NCBI RefSeq assembly: GCF_021462225.1
Contig: NC_061816.1
Span: 14,223,390 to 14,287,389, forward strand
Length of the DNA stretch: 64,000 bases
Direction: 5' to 3'
DNA from: Girardinichthys multiradiatus
Taxonomy: Eukaryota; Chordata; Actinopteri; Cyprinodontiformes; Goodeidae
Below are positions 25,933 to 36,682 of this stretch, piece after piece. Position 1 is the first letter of the stretch; each line of letters starts with the position of its first letter. Position numbers and translations under genes: made by a program. Below the pieces are notes generated by a model. That model was not told where the DNA came from, made no database searches, and saw only the letters and a list, made by a program, of their open reading frames with translations.

Positions 25933-27537
25933 CAGGTCCTTCTCAAAATTTTAGCATATTTTGATAAAGTTTATTATTTTCCATGTCATGATGAAAATGT
26001 AACATTCATATATTTTAGATTCATTGCACACTAACTGAAATATTTCAGGTCTTTTATTGTCTTAATACGGATGATTTTGTCATACAGCTCATGAAAACCC
26101 AAAATTCCTATCTCACAAAATTAGCATATTTCATCCGACCAAAAAAAGAAAAGTGTTTTTAATACAAAAAACGTCAACCTTCAAATAATCATGTACAGTT
26201 ATGCACTCAATACTTGGTCGGGAATCCTTTGGCAGAAATGACTGCTTCAATGCGGCGTGGCATGGAGGCAATCAGCCTGTGGCACTGCTGAGGTCTTATG
26301 GAGGCCCAGGATGCTTCGATAGCGGCCTTTAGCTCATCCAGAGTGTTGGGTCTTGAGTCTCTCAACGTTCTCTTCACAATATCCCACAGATTCTCTATGG
26401 GGTTCAGGTCAGGAGAGTTGGCAGGCCAATTGAGCACAGTGATACCATGGTCAGTAAACCATTTACCAGTGGTTTTGGCACTGTGAGCAGGTGCCAGGTC
26501 GTGCTGAAAAATGAAATCTTCATCTCCATAAAGCTTTTCAGCAGATGGAAGCATGAAGTGCTCCAAAATCTCCTGATAGCTAGCTGCATTGACCCTGCCC
26601 TTGATAAAACACAGTGGACCAACACCAGCAGCTGACACGGCACCCCAGACCATCACTGACTGTGGGTACTTGACACTGGACTTCTGGCATTTTGGCATTT
26701 CCTTCTCCCCAGTCTTCCTCCAGACTCTGGCACCTTGATTTCCGAATGACATGCAGAATTTGCTTTCATCCGAAAAAAGTACTTTGGACCACTGAGCAAC
26801 AGTCCAGTGCTGCTTCTCTGTAGCCCAGGTCAGGCGCTTCTGCCGCTGTTTCTGGTTCAAAAGTGGCTTGACCTGGGGAATTTGGCACCTGTAGACCATT
26901 TCCTGCACATGCCTGTGCACGGTGGTTCTGGATGTTTCTACTCCAGACTCAGTCCACTGCTTCCGCAGGTCCCCCAAGGTCTGGAATCGGCCCTTCTCCA
27001 CAATCTTCCTCAGGGTCCGGTCACCTCTTCTCGTTGTGCAGCGTTTTCTGCCACACGTTTTCCTTCCCACAGACTTCCCACTGAGGTGCCTTGATACAGC
27101 ACTCTGGGAACAGCCTATTCGTTCAGAAATTTCTTTCTGTGTCTTACCCTCTTGCTTGAGGGTGTCAATAGTGGCCTTCTGGACAGCAGTCAGGTCGGCA
27201 GTCTTACCCATGATTGGGGTTTTGAGTGATGAACCAGGCTGGGAGTTTTAAAGGCCTCAGGAATCTTTTGCAGGTGTTTAGAGTTAACTCGTTGATTCAG
27301 ATGATTAGGTTCATAGCTCATTTAGAGACCCTTTTAATGATATGCTAATTTTGTGAGATAGGAATTTTGGGTTTTCATGAACTATATGCCAAAATCATCT
27401 GTATTAAGACAATAAAAGACCTGAAATATTTCAGTTAGTGTGCAATGAATCTAAAATATATGAATGTTAAATTTTCATCATTACATTATGGAAAATAATG
27501 AACTTTATCACAATATGCTAATATTTTGAGAAGGACC

Positions 27538-27539
<2 letters not shown>
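25933..27539 (-). mobile_element. TcB: complete Tc1-like transposon, possibly intact
   Basis: 1,607 bp with long terminal inverted repeats of about 198 bp (25933-26129 and about 27341-27539). These match each other with roughly ten differences and start CAGGTCCTTCTCAAAA. The transposase frame (26207-27211, minus) is uninterrupted. The flanks are CA/TG rather than TA, explained by (CA)n growth at both ends. Two other TcB copies lie at 57650-59254 and inside the mosaic at 2939. Similarity between copies in the transposase region is very high, so the family was active recently. Confidence 0.93.
26207..27211 (-). CDS. TcB transposase, DD34E Tc1/mariner family, 334 aa
   Basis: Cut-and-paste transposase acting in the nucleus on TcB ends. 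ATG at 27211 (MGKTADLT); stop at 26207-26209. Residues about 5-55 form the first helix-turn-helix (QKEISERIGCSQSAVSRHLSG). A basic GRKRCTTRRGDR patch (54-64) looks like the linker/nuclear-localisation region, and 66-110 is the second helix-turn-helix. The catalytic core follows: D148 in FSDESKF, D238 in FQHDLAPAH, E273 in PDLNPIENLWD, with 34 residues between the last two. VMVWGAVSAAGVGP (187-199) is the conserved core strand. Length is typical (about 340 aa). No frameshift, stop or lost catalytic residue is visible, unlike all other transposases in the window. Whether it is expressed is unknown. Confidence 0.93.
   Translation of the reverse strand: MGKTADLTAVQKATIDTLKQEGKTQKEISERIGCSQSAVSRHLSGKSVGRKTCGRKRCTTRRGDRTLRKIVEKGRFQTLGDLRKQWTESGVETSRTTVHRHVQEMVYRCQIPQVKPLLNQKQRQKRLTWATEKQHWTVAQWSKVLFSDESKFCMSFGNQGARVWRKTGEKEMPKCQKSSVKYPQSVMVWGAVSAAGVGPLCFIKGRVNAASYQEILEHFMLPSAEKLYGDEDFIFQHDLAPAHSAKTTGKWFTDHGITVLNWPANSPDLNPIENLWDIVKRTLRDSRPNTLDELKAAIEASWASIRPQQCHRLIASMPRRIEAVISAKGFPTKY

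Positions 27540-27581
<42 letters not shown>
27540..27581. repeat. (TG)n(TA)n microsatellite at the right TcB end
   Basis: TGTGTGTGTGT then about 30 bases of pure AT repeats, directly after the transposon terminus GGACCTG. It mirrors the left flank at 25905-25932. Confidence 0.95.
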
Positions 27582-27813
<232 letters not shown>

Positions 27814-28204
27814 CAGGGGTTCGACAATGAAACTGAAACATTTTAATGTGCACCAATAGACACAGCAAGACTGGTGAAAGATTGGTTTGATGAACATGAA
27901 AGTTAAGTTGAACATCTCCCATGGCCTGCACAGTCACCAGAATATCTAAATATTATTGAGCCACTTTGGAGTGTTTTGGAAGAGCGAGTGAGGAAATATT
28001 TTCCTCCACCAGTATCACGTAGTGACCTGGCCACTATCCTGCAAGAAGAATGGCTTAAAATCCCTCTGACCACTGTGCAGGATTTGTATATGTCATTCCC
28101 AAGACGAATTGATGCTGTATTGGCCGCAAAAGGAGGCCCTACACCATACTAATGAATTATTGTGGTCTAAAGCCAGGTGTTTCAGTTTCATTGTCCAAAC
28201 CCTG
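27814..28204 (+). mobile_element. TcC short deletion derivative (391 bp, both ends)
   Basis: Both TcC ends are present (CAGGGGTTCGACAATGAAAC and its inverse ending at 28204 beside TA). Compared with the full TcC copy at 50501-51749, about 850 bp are missing between ATTTTAATGTG and CACCAATAGACACAGCAAG. The breakpoints share a TG dinucleotide. The result is a MITE-like element that keeps the last third of the transposase on the plus strand. Confidence 0.87.
27848..28152 (+). pseudogene. TcC transposase C-terminal remnant
   Basis: Plus-strand code from [13 protein letters not shown] through [18 protein letters not shown], then EERVRKYFPPPVSRSDLA, to AAKGGPTPY and TAA. An in-frame stop (AAGTTAAGTT near 27903) interrupts the start, and SPDLNII has become SPEYLNII. 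The third catalytic Glu (IIEPLW) remains, but both catalytic Asp regions are deleted. Confidence 0.8.
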
Positions 28205-28296
28205 TATATGGACTATATAGCAATTCTCCAGAAGATGTTAGGCTTGTCCATTTTAGAACAGCGTTTGAAACAACCTTCAAGAACATTTGTGGACTA

Positions 28297-29033
28297 CAGG
28301 TGCATCTCAATTCAGAAGAATATCACTGTAAAGTTATTTTAATCAAAAAGTGAAACGTTACATGCAGAGTATATATTTCAAGAGTTTATTTCTGTTAATT
28401 TGCAGGATTATGGCTTACACCTTAAAAAAAATCAATTTCAGTTTCTTAGGAAACTAAAATATTTCATATAACGAGAAAAAAGATATTTTAACAGAAGTCT
28501 GCATGCCTGTATGTTTATGTACAGTACAATATATGGACTCAGTACTTGGTCAGAGCTCCTTTTGAAATAATTACTGCATCAATGGGATGTGGCTTAGAGG
28601 CCACATGACTTAAGCTCTGCTGAGGTTTTTGGGAAGCCTAGACTGTTTTAGTAGCAACCTTCAATTTGTCTGCTTTGTTTGATCTTCCTGATGAAAATAT
28701 CCCATCAATTCTTTCTGGATATTATTCCAGGGCAGTTTGCTGGCCAATCAAGCACAGTGATGCCACGGTCAATAAAGAAGGTACTAGCACAGGTGCCAAA
28801 TCCTGCCCCAACGTGTAGTCAACATAATCATAAAATGTGTCAGAGAGAAGCTTCAAGTGCTCTAAACTATCCTGGAAGAAATCTGCTCTGACTTTGGAAT
28901 GGATAAAACTCAATGGACCAACACCAGCAGATGCCATGGCTGCTTAAACCATCACTCCCTTTGGAAACTTCATACTGAACCTTAAACAAGTTGGATTCTG
29001 TGCCTCTGAACTGTTCGAGACTCTCTTGTATTC
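28297..29033 (-). mobile_element. TcD Tc1-like relic, one end present
   Basis: The left end CAGGTGCATCTCAATTCAGA follows TA (28295-28296). The minus strand then encodes damaged transposase: antisense of the PxxxE region near 28720-28760 (GGCCAATCAAGCACAGTGAT), and the FILSKVRAD and MASAGVGPLS strand near 28900-28937. Frames are broken throughout and the N-terminal part and right end are missing; at about 29033 it meets an L2 fragment. Confidence 0.7.
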
Positions 29034-29036
29034 TTG

Positions 29037-29178
29037 AACAAAACTGAAGTAATAATTTTTGGACCAAAGGAAGAGTGTTTAAAAGTTAGTACACAGCTTC
29101 AGTTAATACAGCTAGAAACCACCAGTCAGGCTCGAAACCTGAGTGTAGTGATGGACTCAGACTTGAACCTTCAGGAAC
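29037..29178 (+). mobile_element. L2 reverse-transcriptase fragment
   Basis: About 140 bp whose plus-strand frame reads [16 protein letters not shown], then [20 protein letters not shown] and MDSDLNL. It is nearly identical to residues from about 383 to 428 of the larger L2 protein at 34397-36253 (minus). It is a stray internal piece with no LINE ends, so it probably arrived by rearrangement, not simple retrotransposition. Confidence 0.75.
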
Positions 29179-29179
29179 C

Positions 29180-30565
29180 TAGAAGTAGAATCCCAAGAAT
29201 CCAGTAAGCTCAGCAGGTTCATGAATGCAGGAAATTTAATAGGTTGGACTGAAACCCTCAGCCGATCATAGTAAGAGCTATTACTTTGTATAGATAGGGC
29301 ATGTGGAGTACCATAATAGATACAAAGTATCTCATCAACAGGCTTATCCACTTTTCTAAACTGTCTGTTATCACTAAAGTATTGTTTCACAGAGACATTC
29401 ATGAATCCTGCAACCGGTTCAACTCAGTGTCAGTTAATGAGCGTGGGTGGAGTTTCTTGGGAAGAAAAAGAATGGTTTGTTAGTTATATGTTATACAGTT
29501 AGCTCATGTAAACAGATGACAGATGAAAACTTTGTTTTTAATATTCTTTTCTAAAATACTCGTTCAGGTGTTTGATAGATGGATACAAGGAAAACTTCAC
29601 CAAATCTGATGCAGTGCCATTATCCCAGCACGAGTGCACGTTGTTAAGCTGACTTGTTTTCAAGTTATTTTGGAATTTACAGCAACATAAAGGAAAAGGG
29701 GGAAAAATATTTACAAAAGCCAGGCTTCTAAAGCAATCCTGAATAAGAAAACTGTAATATCTTGTTTTAAGGGATTAGTCCATGACACGGGCTTCCATTT
29801 GTTCCATCCTAAACGTGACAGGTGGCTGAGGGTGTAATGTAATGCAGCGCTAATATGAAAACGCTCAACTGGGGCACAACGAAATAGCGATTAAACAAAC
29901 TCATAACAAAACGCAAATTAAGGCCTCCGTGTTTACAGTGATGGATTACCTCGCCAGAGCTTTGGCAGTTTTCAACTTGTTTCAAGTACAAAGTTGAGCG
30001 GCAGTAAATGGCTTATTCAGAAAGGGGAAGAAAAAAAAACTGCATCTATACTTTGAGAACAATCCTTTAAGCCTTGATTTTTTTTTCATTCCTTTTTGTA
30101 ATTCCAGAGTATGAATAGAGGGGCTCCAGAGCATAATCGAAGGATTTCATCAAATAAACACAGTTTATAAATGTATAGGCTAACAGCTTTAGAGGGCCAA
30201 TTTAGACATCAATAACACCCACAAATATTGACCCAATATAGGATAAATTGAGGTGACAAGACATTTTGTGGCTATAATATCACTCTGAGTCAAGAGTTGA
30301 GTAACCACTCCCTATGGATGTTGTCTACTAGTTTTCTTCTGCCCTTAGAAACAGGATTAGGCTTGTTCTACCAATTTGTCTTGACTGGCTCTGAAGAATT
30401 CTGTAAGGGGTTTTGGAACACATAATTGGCCCCTCTGCTACCTCGTCGACAGATTTTTGAGTGGTCTGAGAGACTACAAGTGGAAGGTATCGACTTAAAG
30501 AAGAGCTTCTAAAACAGAGGGTCAACAGGGATAATGCAACACTATGGGGCACAACGAGATAAACT
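29180..30565. other. No recognised gene
   Basis: No supported feature. Frames are under 82 codons and lack known motifs. Confidence 0.4.
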
Positions 30566-30569
30566 CTCA

Positions 30570-30825
30570 TTGTAATTTGGTTGTCAAAATCATCTCAAGG
30601 CATTTTACAAGACAAACAGGTCCAAATCATATCCAATCATAGAATCCTGTTCAGTCCTAACCAATCCAATCTAATACAGGCAGTAGAATGAGATATATGG
30701 TTATATACAATCATATTCAATAAATTAGAATAGGCATTGCAGATAATCTATGTGTCACTCAGTGATATTAGTTACTGAAACAAATGAAATTGTTCATAAT
30801 ACTCCAATTTATTAATAGGGTGTAT
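30570..30825 (-). mobile_element. L2-like 3' tail relic, part 1 (split by the LTR)
   Basis: TCATCTCAAGGCATTTTACAAG and nearby phrases resemble, with divergence, the L2 tail at 23245-23300. The sequence is interrupted at 30829 by a solo LTR and seems to resume at 32635. It is much more decayed than copies 1 and 2. Confidence 0.5.
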
Positions 30826-30829
30826 GTAT

Positions 30830-32630
30830 TGTTGGGACCACAGCCATGGTTACAACGTGAAAGGCCAGTACAGACTTTCCTGGAACTTTCAAAATAAATT
30901 GCATTGACCTACTTCCGGCACAACTTAGGAATTGGGGTTAACAACGAACTTCCCATGATGCCACTGCCCCTATAAACCCCCACCTTTCCAATGGTCCGAT
31001 TTCTTCCGTGCCGGTGATCATCGGGATAGGAGGAGACAGTGCGCTAATGTCTCTTTGCTGGCAAACAGACAAACTCTTCAACTGGATCCAAGGATGTCAT
31101 AAGATCATGCGATCATATGCACAAGATAAGTAGAAATAAATCCGGTGATTTTCATTCATGAACGGGGTAATCAAGGTACAAGCATTGCTAGACTGTTCTC
31201 TCTGAGATCTGCAGAAGTGAACCATTTCCAGAGAGTTCCCAGCATGACGCCGAGTGCAGCAGTTTCCCAAGGAAGGACAACGGAGACCGCATTACGGCAG
31301 TTAACGTGCAGTGTGGTCAGCGGAGAGAACGGGCCGCCGAGCCACTGCTCCGGAGGTTAGCTGGCAGCTAACCGCTTCGTTCACGGAGCTCTCTTCAAAC
31401 TTCGTCGTCACCCGGACAACTCCTCAGCATGGTTCATTCGAGGTTAGGTTTTGGGCAGAGAGATGGAAGTAACAGAGAAAGATTAATGATCTAAACGTTT
31501 TTCATTTTATTAATTTTTGGTTTTGTTTGTGTTGAATTCAGCTATCTTGGTGCTAGCAGAATATCTGAAGCACATGTGCTCAGTTTGTGTTCTGTGTTGG
31601 TGTGTTTTTAATGTTAAGACAAACTTTATTTAAAGGGGTGATTTTAACACAGACGACTGATCATAACGCACCGTCTGCGCTTATGCATTTTAACCCTTTT
31701 ATCAACTCTAGTATTTTAAAAAGGTATGTCTTTGATTCTGGTGCTAAGCTATCAGCTTCTTTAGTTAGCTCAACTGCTAACCGGTAAGAACACGTGCTTG
31801 CTACTAAAGAGTATTTAACAGAAAGGTTGTTAGTTTTCAAGCTAGTGAATAATAGTCCCTAAACATCATTTTACTAAATTTGATAACAAAATAAACACCA
31901 TTAAGCCCCATTTCTCCAGAGAGATGTGGCTCTTTTCCAAAATACTCCCTTAATAATATTTCTTTAAATATTATTTTAATAAATAAAGGCAGCTAATTAG
32001 ACACTGTTGAGAAATGGTCATCCAGAAGGTTGGTTTTATTCAGCAGATCATTATTTTAAACATTATTTTATTAAAATATTTTATCTGATCTTGCATTGTG
32101 AAGGGTTGTCTAAACGTTTGCTGATTATTGCCTAAGTTGGTTCCAAGACTAATTTAAATTCATTTCCAGATTCTTCAAGATAATCTTTGGTTCTCAAACA
32201 TGAACATTGCATGGTAATGTTGCATCACTCTTTTAGTCATGGTTTTCAATCATCCTTTTAAATCAACTTGTTTATATTGTACATAGCCCATTAGTCTTCG
32301 TTATTCTTTAATTCTGCTTGGTAGTTTAGTTGGATTGTATTAGCATAGTAAAAAGTTTGTTGATTGAAATATGTTTGACTTTGAGTTGACTTATTTTTGT
32401 TAATTCTTGTATTTTAAGAAATTGTGTGAATTCATTCCATGTGTGTGCAGAGTTTTTGCTGTTCAACAATGTCAGAGCTCGTCTCACACCTTTCTATTTT
32501 GTCCTAATACCATCGCCTTACTGGGCTGGTTTTCACAGGATAACCTTTAACAGTCCAAAATATTATTTGATAAAATATTAAAATATTAATTTAAATATTA
32601 AATAATATTCTCAGATTAATAATCCTAACA
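30830..32630 (+). mobile_element. Solo LTR 1 (1.8 kb, Gypsy/ERV-like)
   Basis: Starts TGTTGGGA and ends TCCTAACA, the imperfect TG...CA inverse ends of an LTR, between direct copies of GTAT (30826-30829 and 32631-32634). A TATA box (TATAAA, 30971-30976) is followed by a GC-richer stretch, as expected for U3-R, and AATAAA signals occur near 31980. No gag, pol or env code is beside it, so the internal region was removed by LTR-LTR recombination. Superfamily is inferred only from the 4-bp duplication and layout. Confidence 0.75.
30971..30976 (+). promoter_or_regulatory. LTR 1 TATA box
   Basis: TATAAA in a C-rich context (GCCCCTATAAACCCCCACC), about 140 bp into the LTR. It is likely the retroelement promoter core. 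There is no nearby gene it could obviously drive. Confidence 0.5.
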
Positions 32631-32634
32631 GTAT

Positions 32635-33110
32635 ACTTATGCAATTACACAGAGACAAAAAACTAAATTCAAAACAAATAACAGTACAAATTCAGTTGAT
32701 CACTTAATGCCAATTGGTAAAAAGTTGTCTAAGGTTACCAAGTGCATCACGCTGTTGTTTTGACGCAATCACTCATCCTGAGCAAGCAGGTGGTGCCTGT
32801 AGAAGAACAGAATGATGGAAGAGCCCTCCTTCATAACTAGTATCTGAATCAGTGGCCATGTGCCATGACTGGCTTGGGGTTGAGATGACAGGAAGGAAAC
32901 ACAAATACCAGAAGCACTGAAACAGGAGCACTTTTCATGGGAAAGGTAAATCAAGAGTACACACAGATAACGACAGCAGTAGCTGAGAGTTGATGACTGT
33001 CCAGAGAAGGGAGCCATCTTTTTGTCAGTGCACAGCCTGTACAGCTCCATGTTTTTCAGACAGTTTAGACACACAGTTTCTACTGTAGCGGCCAGCAGAT
33101 AAACATTCAT
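32635..33110 (-). mobile_element. L2-like 3' tail relic, part 2
   Basis: CAATTGGTAAAAAGTTGTCTAAG parallels the L2 UTR phrase near 23352-23378. GAATCAGTGGCCATGTGCC and CAGAAGCACTGAAACAGGAG parallel 23565-23655. The order agrees with copies 1 and 2, so this continues the relic split at 30829. A 113-codon minus-strand frame over it has no coding support. Confidence 0.5.
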
Positions 33111-33327
33111 TTTCTTTTATTTAAAAATGATTTTCTGCGTATGTGATTTACACAGTTTGTGCTTGTTTTGAATTATCAGTTGTGTGTGTGGGATACATTA
33201 CGTTACAAAAGGTTTGCTGTTTACATCATTCTGTGTGTGCATTCCATTTCTTAAAAATGCAACATTTTAAAAGTTAATGCTAGTAAAGAAAACTAAAGCC
33301 TCTACCACAGACTTAAAAAAAAAAGTA

Positions 33328-34175
33328 CAGTGTGGAGAAAGTTGATGCAATGTGAAGTTAAACATTTGCTCAGTCTACTAGAAGTTGCGAAAGTTCTCTT
33401 TCTGCTTGACCTGTCCTCACCTTCTGTCACATTACAACCACAAACTAATGTTTAAATTTTTTTTCAGATAGGCCAACACCAAGTACACAGTGAGGAAGTG
33501 GAAGGGAAATGATTAATAGTTTTATAATGAAAAAAATATATCATGAAACATGTGAATGACTGTATTCAGACCCCCTGACTCAGTTCCATGTAGAACCACC
33601 TTTTGCTGGATTAAAAGCCTTGTCTTTATGTCTGTCACACCTTTGCACATCGAGCTTTTTAGCAAAGCAGAGCGGCATGTTATTTGGCAAAGCTAAAGGA
33701 TGTTCACAGGGTCATTATAAAACACCTTTTGTAACTCTGGCTTTATGTTGAGCGCAGTTGACCTGCTGAAAGGTAAATCTTCGAGTCTCAAGTCTTTCAC
33801 AACCTCCAGCAAGTTTTCTTCCACAACTGAAGTACACTTAACTCTATCCATCTGCTCATCAACCCTTACTAGCTTCCCTGACCTTGCTTAAGAACATTGA
33901 CTACCCTGGGCATACCATGGGGATGGCATGCTCAGGGTATGCCCATGTTCAGTGTTAATTTTCCTCTACACATGCTGTTGTGCATGTAGGGCAAAATGTT
34001 CAATTTTAGTTTCCCCTGACCAGAGCACCTTCGGTCTTGTAAAGGGATTATCTCACCTTAACTGTGGATCTCTGCAGCTCCTTCAGAGTTACTGTGCCTC
34101 TTTTGGCTGCTTCTCTTATACCTAGCCAATCCGTTAAGCTGGGCGGCCATTTCTTGGTAGGTTTGTAGTTGTACC
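33328..34175 (-). mobile_element. TcG Tc1 relic, left part (split by L2)
   Basis: A candidate end CAGTGTGGAGAAAGTTG follows TA at 33326-33327. The terminal-repeat phrase GTCACATTACAACCACAAAC lies at 33427-33446. Antisense transposase code follows, including ACCAGAGCACCTTCGGTCTT (34019-34038) and CTCACCTTAACTGTGGATC (34052-34070). The match breaks at GTTTGTAGTTGTAC (34161-34174), where an L2 LINE begins. It resumes after 36992. All frames are damaged. Confidence 0.72.
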
Positions 34176-34396
34176 GTAGGTAAGGTAAGTTTATTTATAT
34201 AGTGCTTTTCAGCAACGAGACACTCAAAGCGCAGTACATAAAATTACAATACAATCACAAAGAAAATAAACACATATACAGACACAGAAAAAAAATAATC
34301 AGAGGTAATTTAAAAAAAAAAAAAATAAATAAAGAGAATGGAATGATGGATAAGAAAATGAAAGGAAAATTGGACTGAAAACATAACTAATTATGC

Positions 34397-36253
34397 TTAG
34401 ATGGCACAGTCAATGGCCACTCTAAACAAATAAGCTTTTAATCTTGATTTAAAGCAACTTAGGCTTTCGGGGCTTTTACAGTTTTCTGAGAGTCTATTCC
34501 AGATTAGTGGAGCATAAGAGCTAAAAGCTGCTTCTCCATGTTTGGTTCTGGGTATGCAGAGTATATTTGAGCCAGAAGACCTGAGAGGTCTGGGTGGTTG
34601 ATACACTGACAACAAGTCTGTAATGTATTTTGGTGCTAAGCCATTCAGTGATTTATAGACTAACAGAAGTATTTTAAAGTCTATTCTCTGAGCTACAGGG
34701 AGCCAGTGTAGGGATTTTAGAACCAGGGTGATATGCTTCACTTTCTTAGTTCTAGTGAGGACGGGGGCAGCAGCGTTCTGGATCAACTGCAGCAGTCTGA
34801 TCGACTTTTTAGGCAAAGCTGTGAAGACACCGTTGCAGCAATCAGTTCTACTAAAGATGAACGCATGAATTAGTTTTTCAAGGTCCTGCTTACACATTAG
34901 TCCTTTAATCCTGGAGATGTTTTTTAGGTGATAGAAGGCCAACCTAGTTACTACCTTTATGTGCCTCTGAAGGTTCAGGTCTGAGTTCATCACTACACAC
35001 AGGTTTCGAGCCTGACTGGTGGTTTCTAGCTGTATTAACTGAAGCTGTGTGCTAGCTTTTAAATGTTCTTCCTTTGGTCCAAAGATTATTATTTCAGTTT
35101 TGTTTTGATTCAGCTGAAGAAAATGTTGGCCTATCCATGCATCGATTTCCTCTAAGCATTTACCCAGCGCTTGAATGGGTTCATAGTCACCTGGTGACAT
35201 TGTAACGTATAGCTGTGTGTTGTTTGCATAGTTATGATAACTTAGGTTGTTGTTTATTAAAATCTGAGTTAGGGGGAGCATGTAGATATTGAATAAGAGG
35301 GGCCCCAAGATGGACCCTTGGGGAATGCCACATGTGATTTTTGTGGTCTCTGATGTAAAGTTACTTACTGACACAAAAAAGTCCCTGTCCTTCAAGTAGG
35401 ATTTAAACCAGTTGAGTGCTGTACCAGAAAGGCCTACCCAGTTTTCCAGGCGCTCTAATAAAATGGAGTGATCAACAGTGTCGAATGCTGCACTAAGGTC
35501 GAATAATACCAGCACTGTGGTTCTTCCACAGTCTGGATTCATACGGATGTCATTGAACACCTTGACAAGAGCAGTCTCTGTATTGTGGTGAGCACGGAAG
35601 CCTGACTGGTGGACATCAAAGCAGTTGGTCGTTGTTAGGAAGTTGTTTAACTGCTGAATCACAGCTTTTTCAATAATCTTACTGATGAAGGGGAGGTTTG
35701 ATATAGGCCTGTAGTTCTGTAGTAGCAGCTTGTCCAAATTGCTCTTTTTCAATAGAGGTTTGATAATTGCTGTTTTCAGGGCTTGAGGGAAAACACCTGA
35801 CAAATGGGACGTGTTTAAGATATGTGTTAAATCAGACGTTATTACAGGCAAAGCTTTCTTAAGGAAAGCTGTGGGTAAAGGATCGATACAGCAGGAAGAA
35901 GAGCTTAGTTGGTGTACGATTTCTTCTAAGATTTTGCAGTTTATTTGGTGAAATTGGGAAATTTTGTCAAAATCAGTTCTAGTTGGAGACATTGGTAATG
36001 GAGTTGATGTAGGTGTGCTGACTGCCTCTCTGATCTTTTGGGTTTTTTCAGTAAAGAATTTAGCAAATTCATTGCAGGCCCTGGTAGAGTAGAGTTCAGA
36101 TGCTACAGTTACAGGAGGGTTTGTTAACCTGTCAACCATGGCAAATAATGCACTAGCATTGTTAATGTTTTTGCTGATGATCTCAGAAAAGAAAGATTCC
36201 CTTGTATTTTTCAGTTGTAGGTTATATCTGTATAGTCTTTCTTTATAGATCAT
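34397..36253 (-). CDS. L2 ORF2 reverse transcriptase, 618 codons, catalytic box mutated
   Basis: Reverse transcriptase of a non-LTR retrotransposon. [19 protein letters not shown] (180-198), [13 protein letters not shown] (251-263, with the first catalytic Asp) and [13 protein letters not shown] (309-321) are classic RT motifs. The YADD box reads Y-A-N-N (residues 342-345): the codons at 35219-35224 are AAC AAC in place of the expected GAC GAC. Both metal-binding Asp are therefore lost and polymerase activity is not expected. C-terminal motifs [16 protein letters not shown] and [12 protein letters not shown] are typical of L2. The frame starts at MIYKERLY and continues code from upstream after a frameshift near 36290. 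No endonuclease domain precedes it. Confidence 0.88.
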   Translation of the reverse strand: MIYKERLYRYNLQLKNTRESFFSEIISKNINNASALFAMVDRLTNPPVTVASELYSTRACNEFAKFFTEKTQKIREAVSTPTSTPLPMSPTRTDFDKISQFHQINCKILEEIVHQLSSSSCCIDPLPTAFLKKALPVITSDLTHILNTSHLSGVFPQALKTAIIKPLLKKSNLDKLLLQNYRPISNLPFISKIIEKAVIQQLNNFLTTTNCFDVHQSGFRAHHNTETALVKVFNDIRMNPDCGRTTVLVLFDLSAAFDTVDHSILLERLENWVGLSGTALNWFKSYLKDRDFFVSVSNFTSETTKITCGIPQGSILGPLLFNIYMLPLTQILINNNLSYHNYANNTQLYVTMSPGDYEPIQALGKCLEEIDAWIGQHFLQLNQNKTEIIIFGPKEEHLKASTQLQLIQLETTSQARNLCVVMNSDLNLQRHIKVVTRLAFYHLKNISRIKGLMCKQDLEKLIHAFIFSRTDCCNGVFTALPKKSIRLLQLIQNAAAPVLTRTKKVKHITLVLKSLHWLPVAQRIDFKILLLVYKSLNGLAPKYITDLLSVYQPPRPLRSSGSNILCIPRTKHGEAAFSSYAPLIWNRLSENCKSPESLSCFKSRLKAYLFRVAIDCAI

Positions 36254-36290
36254 ATAGTGAACCTGGAGTCCAGTCTTTCACCACCTGAAT

Positions 36291-36572
36291 TCAGCTTTTC
36301 GACACTCCTTTTTTTCCACTTCTGACTGGTGGAGCACTTCTCCACAGAGACATTTTCTTCCCAGAAACAACTTTCACCTTAATTGGAGCAATTGAATCAA
36401 TGATGTCTGAGATTTTAGAATGAAAGTTTTCTACCAGCTCATCTACAGTGTTACAGGGCAAAGTGGAGGTAGAAGAGTAAAACTGGTTAAAGGTTTCAGC
36501 AGCACCGCCCTTAAAGATGCATTTTCTTATCATGTCTCTTTGGCAAACAGTCATTGCAGATGAGGCTTTCAA
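36291..36572 (-). pseudogene. L2 ORF2 linker segment, frameshifted
   Basis: The frame reads NQFYSSTSTLPCNTVDELVENF and SDIIDSIAPIKVKVVSGKK, the linker that normally joins endonuclease and reverse transcriptase in L2 proteins. It shifts out of frame near 36290, just before the RT frame. The upstream endonuclease is absent. Confidence 0.7.
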
Positions 36573-36682
36573 AAATAACAGAAAAGTTCGAGTGGAATTC
36601 CATTATTTCCAGCTGTCTCACTCCTATCAGTTGTTGTAACAGCAGCTTGCTGTCAAAGTCTCCTTTTCCCAGGGGAAACAGG

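Noticed and set aside
33907..33945. Inverted repeat TGGGCATACC...GGTATGCCCA
   Set aside because: It lies within a decayed TcG element and is a short stem. I treat it as local mutation, not a functional structure.
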